Shown: one piece after another, positions 1 to 6,290 of the stretch
Layout of the letters: each line of letters starts with the position of its first letter
Numbering within the stretch: position 1 is the first letter of the stretch
Assembly: GCA_945871455.1 (NCBI GenBank)
Contig: CAMBXJ010000105.1
Coordinates: 1 to 10,288 of the forward strand
Reading direction: 5' to 3'
Source: Asaia bogorensis
GTDB lineage: Bacteria; Pseudomonadota; Alphaproteobacteria; Acetobacterales; Acetobacteraceae
Length of the DNA stretch: 10,288 nucleotides
Notes under the pieces: generated by a model
What the model was told of the DNA's origin: nothing
Databases searched by the model: none
The model's input: only the letters and a program-made list of their open reading frames with translations
Made by a program: the position numbers and the translations under genes

Positions 1-84
1 GGCAGCGTTTACGGCCGGCGTGCGATGCCGTCAAGCGTTACAGACCGAGGAAACTTCCCGCGCCCCACTTTATTGTCGCGGCGT

Positions 85-149
85 GCTGGCCGGCTGGCGG
101 CCGAAGCCAGCGAGTCCGGGACACTAGGCAGCAAACACGCATCCCGGAC
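85..149. other. Two adjacent stem-loops upstream of the oxygenase gene
   Basis: Two perfect inverted repeats lie side by side in the leader region. GCTGGC at 93-98 pairs with GCCAGC at 106-111 across a 7-nt loop, and a second GCTGGC at 85-90 could compete for the same arm. GTCCGGGA at 114-121 pairs with TCCCGGAC at 142-149 across 20 nt. No T-run follows either stem, so an intrinsic terminator for an upstream gene is possible but weak. They could equally be leader structure or chance in GC-rich DNA. I found no convincing -35/-10 pair in bases 1-240. Confidence 0.3.
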
Positions 150-227
150 GGCAAACGCGATTTGCCATGGCGTCACCCTTCCGTCCCGCAAAAACCTGCT
201 GCATTCTGGTTCGCACACACAGATGCC

Positions 228-232
228 GGAGG
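228..232 (+). promoter_or_regulatory. Ribosome binding site setting the start at 241
   Basis: A perfect GGAGG sits 8 nt before the ATG at 241. The reading frame stays open back to base 25, but the translation of 25-222 looks non-coding. An in-frame ATG at 223 lies before this site, so 241 is the better start. Confidence 0.75.
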
Positions 233-240
233 TCCCCGCG

Positions 241-1272
241 ATGAGCCAGACCCTGCCCGCTTCCCCGATCCTCCGTTCCGTGGACCGGATCCCGGTGTTG
301 GACATCGGCCCCTATCTGTCCGGCGCACCCGGCGCGCGCGAAGCCCTGGCCGAAGCGCTCGCCCGCACCTGCGAGGACACCGGCTTCCTGGTCATCGCCA
401 ACCATGGCATCGACCAGTCCCTGATCGACGCCACCTTCGCCGCCGCCGCCGCCTTCTTCGATCGGGAGGAGGCGTTCAAGCTGCCCTTAAAAATCGGCGA
501 CCTCAATATCGGCTATCTGCCCTATGGCGCGCAGATCGTCCGCACCTCCAAGGTCAACAACAACACCAAGCCGAACCTCAGCGAGAGCTTCTACATCACC
601 ACCGACCTGGCGCAGGACGACCCGCGCATCCTGGCCGGCAATCCGCTGTATGGGTTGAACCGCTGGCCGCCCGGCATGCCGGAATTCAAGGCCGCGACCA
701 TGGCCTACTGCAATGCCATGCGCCCGCTGGCGCGGAAAATGGTCTCCGTCGTCGCCACCGCCCTGTCGCTGGAACCGGATTATTTCGAGCGGGATTTCGG
801 CAAGGAACCCACCTGCACCTTGCGCCTGATCCGCTACCCTCCCCATGACGGGGCCGAGGACAACCAGTTCGGCTTCGCCCCCCATATCGACACCAATTTC
901 CTGACCCTGCTGGCGCAATCGGCGCTGCCCGGCCTGGAAGTGCGCGGCGGCGATGGCACCTGGCTGCGTCCCCCCTCCATCCCCGGCACCTTCGTCGTCA
1001 ACACCGGCGAGATGCTCGGCCGCTATTCCAACGACCGCTTCACCCCGACGCAGCACCGGGTGGTCAACGCAAACAACGCCCTGCGCCACGCCATCCCGTT
1101 CTTCTTCGGGCCAGGCCTGGATGCGGTGATAAAGCCGGTCGCGACCTGCGTGTCAGCCGAGAACCCGGCGCGGTACGAACCGCTGCTCTATGCCGACCAC
1201 CGGCGGAAACTGAACATGACGAATTTCGACCACCGGCGGAAAACCGCCGAGGCAGCCGGGGCGGTGTCCTGA
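241..1272 (+). CDS. Isopenicillin N synthase-like 2-oxoglutarate/Fe(II) oxygenase
   Basis: This 343-residue soluble protein, with no signal peptide, belongs to the isopenicillin-N-synthase/plant-type 2-oxoglutarate (2OG) oxygenase superfamily. Such enzymes use O2, Fe(II) and usually 2-oxoglutarate to hydroxylate or otherwise oxidise small molecules. The N-terminal DIOX_N-type domain is visible as IPVLDIGPY (residues 17-25) and GFLVIANHGI (48-57). The C-terminal double-stranded beta-helix carries the iron facial triad H215-x-D217 and H272. R282 sits where the 2OG carboxylate is bound, in RHAIPFFF; the usual RxS triad here reads R-H-A, with Ala284 replacing Ser. Length and domain order are normal for the family. 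The C-terminus is unusual: DHRRK occurs at 319-323 and again at 330-334. The gene is followed after 2 nt by a solute-binding protein, so the two are probably co-transcribed. The substrate is unknown. It is not TauD-like. The family call is firm; the exact reaction is not. Confidence 0.93.
   Translation: MSQTLPASPILRSVDRIPVLDIGPYLSGAPGAREALAEALARTCEDTGFLVIANHGIDQSLIDATFAAAAAFFDREEAFKLPLKIGDLNIGYLPYGAQIVRTSKVNNNTKPNLSESFYITTDLAQDDPRILAGNPLYGLNRWPPGMPEFKAATMAYCNAMRPLARKMVSVVATALSLEPDYFERDFGKEPTCTLRLIRYPPHDGAEDNQFGFAPHIDTNFLTLLAQSALPGLEVRGGDGTWLRPPSIPGTFVVNTGEMLGRYSNDRFTPTQHRVVNANNALRHAIPFFFGPGLDAVIKPVATCVSAENPARYEPLLYADHRRKLNMTNFDHRRKTAEAAGAVS
1194..1242 (+). repeat. 16-bp in-frame direct repeat at the 3' end of the oxygenase gene
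   Basis: CGACCACCGGCGGAAA occurs at 1194-1209 and again, identically, at 1227-1242. The 33-nt period equals 11 codons, so the reading frame is kept and DHRRK is duplicated at the protein's C-terminus. Identity at the DNA level suggests a recent local duplication or slippage event rather than protein-level convergence. Confidence 0.85.
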
Positions 1273-1274
1273 CC

Positions 1275-2885
1275 ATGGCCGAACGTGTCAATTCGCGGAA
1301 ATCCATTGCTGCCTTCGTCGTGCTTGCGGGAGCGCTGGTTGCGCCGTTGTCCATCACTCCGGCCCAGGCCCAGCAGAAGCCGCTTCGGGCCGTGATGAAT
1401 ATCGAGTTGCAGGTGCTGGACCCGCATTCCACCACCGCCACGGTGACGCGGGCCTTCGGCTACATGGTTTACGACACCCTTATCGCCATGGACTCCAAGG
1501 GTGAGTTTCGACCGCAGATGCTGGAAGGTTGGAAGGCCAGCGAAGACCGCCTGACCTGGACCTTCACGCTTCGCCCCGGTCTGGCCTGGCACGATGGGAC
1601 CGCGGTTACTGCCGAGGATTGTGTGGCATCCCTGCGCCGCTGGGCCACGATCGACGGGTTCGGCAAGCGCCTGATGGCCGCGGCGCAGGACATGCGCGTA
1701 ATCGACGCCAGCACCTTCGAGCTGAAACTGTCCCGCCCCTTCGCCTTCGTGATCGAGGCGATCGGCAAGCCCAACGCCATTCTGCCGATCATGATGCCCG
1801 CGCGCATGGCGGCGAACCCGCCCAGCAAGCCGAATGTGGAGGTGATGGGCTCCGGCCCCTTCACCTTCCGTCGTGACGAATGGCGGCCGGGCGACCGCGC
1901 GATCTTCCGTCGCAATGCCAATTACAAGCCGCGGACCGAACCGGCGGACGGGCTGGCGGGCGGCAAGGTCGTCCATCTGGACACGGTCGAGATGGTCAGC
2001 ATGCCCGACCCGGCCACCAAGGTCGCGGCGTTGCAGACCGGCGGCATCGACTATCTGGAAATCCTGCCGATCGACTTCGTCGGCATGATGCGCAAGGACC
2101 CGAAAATCACGGTCATCCGTCAACCGTCGATGGCTCAGATCACCGGCGGCATGTCGGTCAACAACATCACCCCGCCCTTCAATGACGTGCGCATCCGTCG
2201 CGCCCTGCAAATGGCGCTTGACCAGGCGGAGATCATGGCCGGATTCGGCCTGCCGGAAGACATGTATCTGCCGTTCTGCCAGTCGGTCTTCCTGTGCGGT
2301 GGACCATACGGGTCCGATGTCGGTACCGACTTCCTGCGCCAACCCAGCCCGGAAAAGGCCAAGGCGTTGTTGAAGGAGGCCGGCTACAAAGGCGAGCCGG
2401 TGGTTCTGCTGCACAGCACGGACTCGGCGATGATCAACCCGATCGCGCTGGTGGCGATCGACCAGATCAAGCGGGCCGGCTTCAACCTGGAAGTCTCGAC
2501 ATCGGATTACAGCAGCCAGGCGCAGCGGCGGTTGCGCAAGGAACCGTCGGACAAGGGCGGCTGGAACCTGATGCCGGTGGTCTGGAGCGGCTACGACATG
2601 ATCAACCCGTTGTCGCATTACGCGACCGCCTATAGCTGTGGCGGCAGCTACCCAGGCTGGAACTGCGATCCCGCCATGCCCGATCTGGTGGCGCGGTTTG
2701 AGGTTGAGGCCGACCCCGTAAAGCGCCAGGAACTGGCGCGAGAGATGCAAATCCGCGTCCTGGATCAGGCGCCACAGATGTTTCTGGGCCAGTTCGCGCC
2801 GCCCACCGCGTATCGGTCGAACCTGAACGGCGTGTTACAAAACGGGATGCATGTGTTTTGGAATATCCGCCGGGAGGGTGGATGA
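1275..2885 (+). CDS. Extracellular solute-binding protein, family 5 (DppA/OppA type), Sec-exported
   Basis: This 536-residue periplasmic binding protein resembles those that deliver peptides, nickel, opines or other solutes to Dpp/Opp-type ABC importers. A Sec signal peptide covers residues 1-32 (RKS, then a hydrophobic stretch, ending AQA before QQ). Family-5 hallmarks follow in order: an N-terminal lobe with MLEGWKASEDRLTWTFTLRPG and WHDGTAVTAEDC, a GSGPF turn, NANYKP, DVRIRRALQMALDQ, and a C-terminal lobe containing YSCGGSYPGWNCDP. Its length matches the family. The start lies 2 nt after the oxygenase stop, with a weak GGGGCGG 10 nt upstream that overlaps the end of that gene, so translational coupling is likely. 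No permease or ATPase of the matching type is present, making this an orphan binding protein here. It may share a transporter encoded elsewhere. Several family members bind non-peptide ligands, so a peptide substrate should not be assumed. Confidence 0.92.
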   Translation: MAERVNSRKSIAAFVVLAGALVAPLSITPAQAQQKPLRAVMNIELQVLDPHSTTATVTRAFGYMVYDTLIAMDSKGEFRPQMLEGWKASEDRLTWTFTLRPGLAWHDGTAVTAEDCVASLRRWATIDGFGKRLMAAAQDMRVIDASTFELKLSRPFAFVIEAIGKPNAILPIMMPARMAANPPSKPNVEVMGSGPFTFRRDEWRPGDRAIFRRNANYKPRTEPADGLAGGKVVHLDTVEMVSMPDPATKVAALQTGGIDYLEILPIDFVGMMRKDPKITVIRQPSMAQITGGMSVNNITPPFNDVRIRRALQMALDQAEIMAGFGLPEDMYLPFCQSVFLCGGPYGSDVGTDFLRQPSPEKAKALLKEAGYKGEPVVLLHSTDSAMINPIALVAIDQIKRAGFNLEVSTSDYSSQAQRRLRKEPSDKGGWNLMPVVWSGYDMINPLSHYATAYSCGGSYPGWNCDPAMPDLVARFEVEADPVKRQELAREMQIRVLDQAPQMFLGQFAPPTAYRSNLNGVLQNGMHVFWNIRREGG

Positions 2886-2899
2886 TCTAAGCTCCCTCA

Positions 2900-2929
2900 A
2901 TCGCCGCGGTCGGAGCCGGCCGCGGCGAT
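2900..2929 (+). terminator. Strong intercistronic stem-loop (possible terminator or processing hairpin)
   Basis: ATCGCCGCGG at 2900-2909 pairs perfectly with CCGCGGCGAT at 2920-2929. A U-G pair and two further G-C pairs extend the stem to about 13 bp, closed by a GAGC tetraloop (2913-2916). It begins 15 nt after the stop of the binding-protein gene and ends 11 nt before the ribosome binding site of the next gene. The following bases (CAATACAAAC) contain no U-run, so classical intrinsic termination is doubtful. Partial attenuation or 3'-end stabilisation between the two genes fits as well. Confidence 0.5.
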
Positions 2930-2939
2930 CAATACAAAC

Positions 2940-2944
2940 GGGAG
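2940..2944 (+). promoter_or_regulatory. Ribosome binding site setting the start at 2953
   Basis: GGGAG lies 8 nt before the ATG at 2953. The frame is open back to 2851, inside the preceding gene, but the 2953 start places a textbook signal peptide at the N-terminus, so this site decides the start. Confidence 0.7.
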
Positions 2945-2952
2945 AACGTTCC

Positions 2953-4116
2953 ATGCCTCGACGCATGTTCCGGACAGCCGGCTTTGCCGCCGGGCTGCTT
3001 GCGGTGCCATTGATGGCATCCACCGCGCTCGCACAGATCGCCATTTCCGCCAATGACGGCAAGGGCGTGCTGATCAACGGGGTCAACACCGTGCCGGACA
3101 ACCCGGTGGCGGACAACGTGATGATCCTGGATCTGGGCGTGTCGCCACCCAAGGTGCTGGCCGAGGTGAAAATGCCGACCAGCCTGGTCGGGCCACCATC
3201 CAGCGTGGCCATCGCCCCTGACCGGTCCTTCGCTCTGATCACAGCGGCGACGAAACTGGACCCGGCCGATCCCAAAAAGGTCATCCCGCACAACATCGTC
3301 AGCGTGCTGGACCTGACACTGTCGCCCCCGGCGGTGATCGCGACGCTTGAAACCGGGACCGGCGCGTCGGGCGTGGATATCAACCGCGCCGGCACCCTGG
3401 CCATGATCGCCAACCGGCTGGAAGGCACGGTCTCGGTCTTTACGATCGCCGGCAAGACGTTGACCCCGGCCGGCAAGGTCACGCTGGGAGACGCCAAGTC
3501 GCAGCCCAGCGCGGTGGCGTTCACGCCGGACGGGACGATGGCGCTGGTGACCCGGGATGGGGACCACAAGGTGTCCGTCCTGAGCGTCAAAGGCACCACT
3601 GTCGAATATACCAAACGCGACGTGTCCGGCGGCCTGAAGCCCTATCCGCTGGGCATCAGCCCGCGTGGCGACTGGGCGGCCTTCAGCAATGTCGGCATGG
3701 GCGCGGGCGATGCCGACACGGTCAGCCTGATCGACATCAAGGCCAATCCGCCGCGCGTCGTCGACACGATCTCTGTCTATCAGACGCCGGAGGCGCTGCA
3801 TGTCGCGCCGGATGGCAAGCACATGGTCGTGACGTCGATGAACGGATCGAACAAGGTTCCCGGATCACCGTTCAGAAGCGATCATGGACTGGCGATCGTC
3901 CTTGCGGTGGACGGCCTGAAGATGACGAAGGTCGCCGAAGCCAAGGTCGGAACCTGGTGCCAGGGCGCGGCCTGGAGCAAGGACAGCAAGACCGTGCTGG
4001 TGCAGTGCATTGTGGAGCAGGAGATTCAGGTCCTGACCTTCGATGGCAAGAGCCTGACGAAGACGGGCGCGATCAAGGTCAGCGGCGGGCCGGCGGGGTT
4101 CGGCACGTCACAGTAA
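2953..4116 (+). CDS. Exported beta-propeller protein (YVTN/lactonase-like repeats)
   Basis: This 387-residue protein has a Sec signal peptide at residues 1-27 (MPRRMF, hydrophobic core, ending ALA before Q28), so it should act in the periplasm. The rest is a series of propeller-blade repeats: PSSVAIAPDRSFALI, ASGVDINRAGTLAMIAN then GTVSVF, PSAVAFTPDGTMALVTRDGDHKVSVL, PLGISPRGDWAAFSN then DTVSLIDI, PEALHVAPDGKHMVVTSM, and QGAAWSKDSKTVLVQC then EIQVLTF. The pattern (x-x-V-x-x-x-P-D-G-x-x-A-x-V) is that of YVTN-type or 6-phosphogluconolactonase-like seven-bladed propellers. I see no lactonase catalytic signature I could defend, so a ligand-binding, scaffolding or redox-partner role is equally possible. 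It follows the oxygenase and binding-protein genes in the same direction after 67 nt containing a strong hairpin, so it may be a third member of that operon with reduced readthrough. The gene runs to a normal TAA and looks intact. Confidence 0.85.
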   Translation: MPRRMFRTAGFAAGLLAVPLMASTALAQIAISANDGKGVLINGVNTVPDNPVADNVMILDLGVSPPKVLAEVKMPTSLVGPPSSVAIAPDRSFALITAATKLDPADPKKVIPHNIVSVLDLTLSPPAVIATLETGTGASGVDINRAGTLAMIANRLEGTVSVFTIAGKTLTPAGKVTLGDAKSQPSAVAFTPDGTMALVTRDGDHKVSVLSVKGTTVEYTKRDVSGGLKPYPLGISPRGDWAAFSNVGMGAGDADTVSLIDIKANPPRVVDTISVYQTPEALHVAPDGKHMVVTSMNGSNKVPGSPFRSDHGLAIVLAVDGLKMTKVAEAKVGTWCQGAAWSKDSKTVLVQCIVEQEIQVLTFDGKSLTKTGAIKVSGGPAGFGTSQ

Positions 4117-4132
4117 TACGGTAGCGGATCGT

Positions 4133-4169
4133 CGATCATGCCGGCGTGCGATGCGCCTCGGCATGATCG
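4133..4169. terminator. Inverted repeat between convergent genes (possible two-way terminator)
   Basis: CGATCATGCCG at 4133-4143 pairs perfectly over 11 bp with CGGCATGATCG at 4159-4169, leaving a 15-nt loop. It lies 16 nt after the propeller gene stop and about 86 nt beyond the stop of the convergent minus-strand gene, the expected place for a shared terminator. Neither side has a T-run. A second, longer-range pairing is CGGCCCCC at 4168-4175 with GGGGGCCG at 4244-4251. Confidence 0.45.
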
Positions 4170-4255
4170 GCCCCCGTGTCCCCCTTCCCCAACCAAGGCC
4201 GCCCCCGCATCCGCTCGGCGATCAACCAATACGCCGAACGAATGGGGGCCGAGTG

Positions 4256-5944
4256 TCAGGCCTTGTCGAGCCAGTGGGTATCGAATCGGACCACGTCGTA
4301 GATACCGAAGTAATCCTTCGGATTGTGGCCTTTGACGTAGTTGAAGTAGATATCGATGATGTTCTCCCACGCGATCGGCAGTACCGGAGGATCCTGTTCC
4401 ATGATGTCCTCCGCCTGACGGATCAGCGCCTGGCGCTTGCGCGCATCGACCTCGGTGTCGATCTGGTCCAGCAGTTTCTCGAAATTGGCGTTGCTCCAGA
4501 ACGAATAGTTCTGCGGCCCGCCGGTACGATACCATGCGTTGAAGTAATCGGACGGGTCCAGCAAGGACGAAACGATGGCGCCGATGGCCACATCGTAGCT
4601 GCCGGACGCGACGTCACCGAACCACACGGATTCCACCGCCGTGCGCAGATTGGCCTGGATATTCACCGCACGCAGAATTTCCTGGATCGCCACGCCAAAG
4701 AGTTTGTGGTGGTTCAGGTCCCGCACCATGATGTCCAGCGGTCGCAAACTTCCCTGACCGGCGGCGGCCAACAAAGCCTTGGCCTCCTTGATCGCGGCCG
4801 CCGGGTCGTCCTGATAGCCCAGGCGCTTGACGAGCTGGTCCTTGGGGGTGGCGAACTCCGAGAACGGGTAAATGAACCCGCCCGTCATCAGCGGCGACAC
4901 ATCCTTCACGACATCGACCAGCACCTGCTTTTCCATCAGCAGATGCAGCGCGCGCCGCACCCGCGGATCGTCCAGCGGCTTCCGTTTGGCGTTGACCCAG
5001 GCGCCATGGATCACGCTCTGGTAGAACTTCGCGGCCGACATCCCCGGCACCGCCTGCGCCTTCCGCATCGTTCCCGGGTCCATTGCCCGCCCGTAATCGA
5101 TACGGCCTGACAGGATGGCCGCCCCCAGTTCCGGAGAGAACGGCAACAGATGATAGACCTCTATCCCATCCAGATAAGGCAGGCCCTTGTTCCAGTAATT
5201 CTGGTTCCGCTCCATCACCCAGACTTCGTTTTCCACCCGCCTTTGGGTCTTGAACGGGCCGGTGCCAGGAATGTTGAAAACCTTGCGCAGATTGTAGTCG
5301 TTCTCCTCCAAGGTTTTCTTGCTGAATACGACGTTCCAACCGCTGGCAAAGGCGGACATCATGAAGTTGACGGACCTTGGCGCCGACAGCTTGAATTCGA
5401 CGGTGTGCTTGTCGCGCGCGTTGATCTCACTGACCGCCGTGAACAATGCACTACGTGGGATGCTGACACCGGCGGGTGGCTTGCAGATACGGTCGAAAGT
5501 TGCCTTGATATCGGCGGATGTGAACGGCGTGCCGTCGTGGAATTGCACGCCCTGGCGCAAATGGAACGTATAGGTCTTGCCGTCCTTGGCGATTTCCCAA
5601 CTATGCGCCAGATCAGGAACGATGGTCTTGCCGCTGTCGCGCGGATCGCGCCGCACCAGATTGTCGAACATGCAGCCTTGGGTGCCGATATTGCCGACGG
5701 TGCCGGACTGGTGCACATCGAAATGCGGCGGACGATTCAGGATGCCATAGCGCAGCACGCCACCCCGCTTTGCGTTCGGCTCCGGCGCCGCCATCTGGAA
5801 TTTCGATCCGTCATACTCGTAAGGAATGTCGGCGGCCAGGCCGTAACGGGGAGCCAGAGCATAGGCACCCATCATTGCGGCGGCACCGCCGCGCAGCATG
5901 TCGCGACGAGACCAGGCGTCAGGCGTTGGCTGTTTGTCACTCAT
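4256..5944 (-). CDS. Extracellular solute-binding protein, family 5, with twin-arginine signal
   Basis: This 562-residue periplasmic binding protein is of the DppA/OppA/NikA superfamily. The N-terminus carries a Tat motif SRRDMLRG (residues 12-19) before a hydrophobic alanine-rich segment, with probable cleavage near GLA-AD (residues 35-39), so it is predicted to be exported folded. Family-5 features follow: PDLAHSWEIAKDGKTYTFHLRQGVQFHDGTPFTSADI, GTGPF, a NQNYW ligand-lobe motif, DDPRVRRALHLLMEKQ, and a C-terminal lobe with DPSDYFNAWYRTGGPQNYSFWSNANFEKLLDQ. The last is typical of members that bind dipeptides or related solutes. A GGGAGG (5956-5961) sits 11 nt upstream of the ATG. The gene stands alone: it converges on the propeller gene and is separated by 346 bp from the importer operon upstream. 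No matching permease or ATPase lies in the window. It is clearly a distant paralogue of the 1275-2885 protein, not a recent copy. Confidence 0.93.
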   Translation of the reverse strand: MSDKQPTPDAWSRRDMLRGGAAAMMGAYALAPRYGLAADIPYEYDGSKFQMAAPEPNAKRGGVLRYGILNRPPHFDVHQSGTVGNIGTQGCMFDNLVRRDPRDSGKTIVPDLAHSWEIAKDGKTYTFHLRQGVQFHDGTPFTSADIKATFDRICKPPAGVSIPRSALFTAVSEINARDKHTVEFKLSAPRSVNFMMSAFASGWNVVFSKKTLEENDYNLRKVFNIPGTGPFKTQRRVENEVWVMERNQNYWNKGLPYLDGIEVYHLLPFSPELGAAILSGRIDYGRAMDPGTMRKAQAVPGMSAAKFYQSVIHGAWVNAKRKPLDDPRVRRALHLLMEKQVLVDVVKDVSPLMTGGFIYPFSEFATPKDQLVKRLGYQDDPAAAIKEAKALLAAAGQGSLRPLDIMVRDLNHHKLFGVAIQEILRAVNIQANLRTAVESVWFGDVASGSYDVAIGAIVSSLLDPSDYFNAWYRTGGPQNYSFWSNANFEKLLDQIDTEVDARKRQALIRQAEDIMEQDPPVLPIAWENIIDIYFNYVKGHNPKDYFGIYDVVRFDTHWLDKA

Positions 5945-6013
5945 GGTGTCGATATCCTCCCTTTAGACTTCTTTATCAGGGTCTGGCTTGGGGTTTTCAT
6001 CCGCGCGTCGTCC

Positions 6014-6040
6014 GACATCACCAGACGTGCGGTGACATCA
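6014..6040 (-). promoter_or_regulatory. Phased direct repeat, possible regulator site
   Basis: TGATGTC (minus strand) occurs at 6014-6020 and 6034-6040, exactly 20 bp apart, or about two helical turns. An inverted pair TCACC (6018-6022) / GGTGA (6031-6035) lies within the same span. It is 70-96 nt upstream of the Tat-exported binding protein start. The regulator is unknown and chance cannot be excluded. Confidence 0.25.
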
Positions 6041-6194
6041 GACCTGGAACGCTACACGATAGCGACCCGGGAGTCACATGTTGCGCCCGGACCGATGGGT
6101 GGGTGGGTGACAGGACGCGCGGTCCCGGAGACACTTAGGCGGCGCGCACCAGTAATCGCCGCTAATGGGTGCATCGGTCATCGTGTCGGCTACT

Positions 6195-6229
6195 TGGTGT
6201 TATACCAGAACAATATTCGATCCGGGATC
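6195..6229 (-). promoter_or_regulatory. Candidate extended -10 promoter with overlapping palindromes
   Basis: On the minus strand TGGTATAAC (6207-6199) matches an extended -10 element (TGn followed by TATAAC), without a recognisable -35. It is embedded in the inverted repeat TGGT-N5-ACCA (6195-6207), whose half-sites resemble those of GntR-family operators, though with a wider spacer than the classic form. A perfect GATCC-G-GGATC palindrome follows at 6219-6229. If used, this would give the gene at 5944 a leader of about 250 nt. Confidence 0.25.
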
Positions 6230-6290
6230 AGGTCATGTAATACAGACAGCCCACCAACCGCACGCACCGGCACCGAACCCGGCCGGACGG

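Larger units (their letters stand above)
5945..6290. other. 346-bp non-coding region between minus-strand genes
   Basis: No credible gene is present; the frames open across it translate to low-complexity, non-protein-like sequence. It serves as the leader/promoter region of the binding protein at 4256-5944 and as the 3' end of the importer operon. It holds a ribosome binding site (5956-5961), a phased TGATGTC pair (minus strand, 6014-6040), a GGGT triplet repeat (6097-6108), a GCGGCG/CGCCGC hairpin (6139-6144 with 6157-6162), and two symmetric motifs at 6195-6229. A weak CCGGC/GCCGG stem (6267-6271 with 6282-6286) lies just past the operon's last stop codon. Confidence 0.7.

Noticed and set aside
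25..240. Long N-terminal extension of the oxygenase frame (ATG at 25)
   Set aside because: The translation is not protein-like, no ribosome site precedes 25, and GGAGG before 241 plus the normal family N-terminus fix the start at 241.
6097..6108. GGGTGGGTGGGT as a G-quadruplex
   Set aside because: Only three G-runs are present and no fourth follows nearby.
6219..6250. Possible TPP riboswitch, because ACCTGATC occurs on the minus strand at 6226-6233
   Set aside because: The conserved CTGAGA box is absent (CTGTCT instead), and the GGATAATGCC-type segment after ACCTGATC is not present. The match is a short coincidence.
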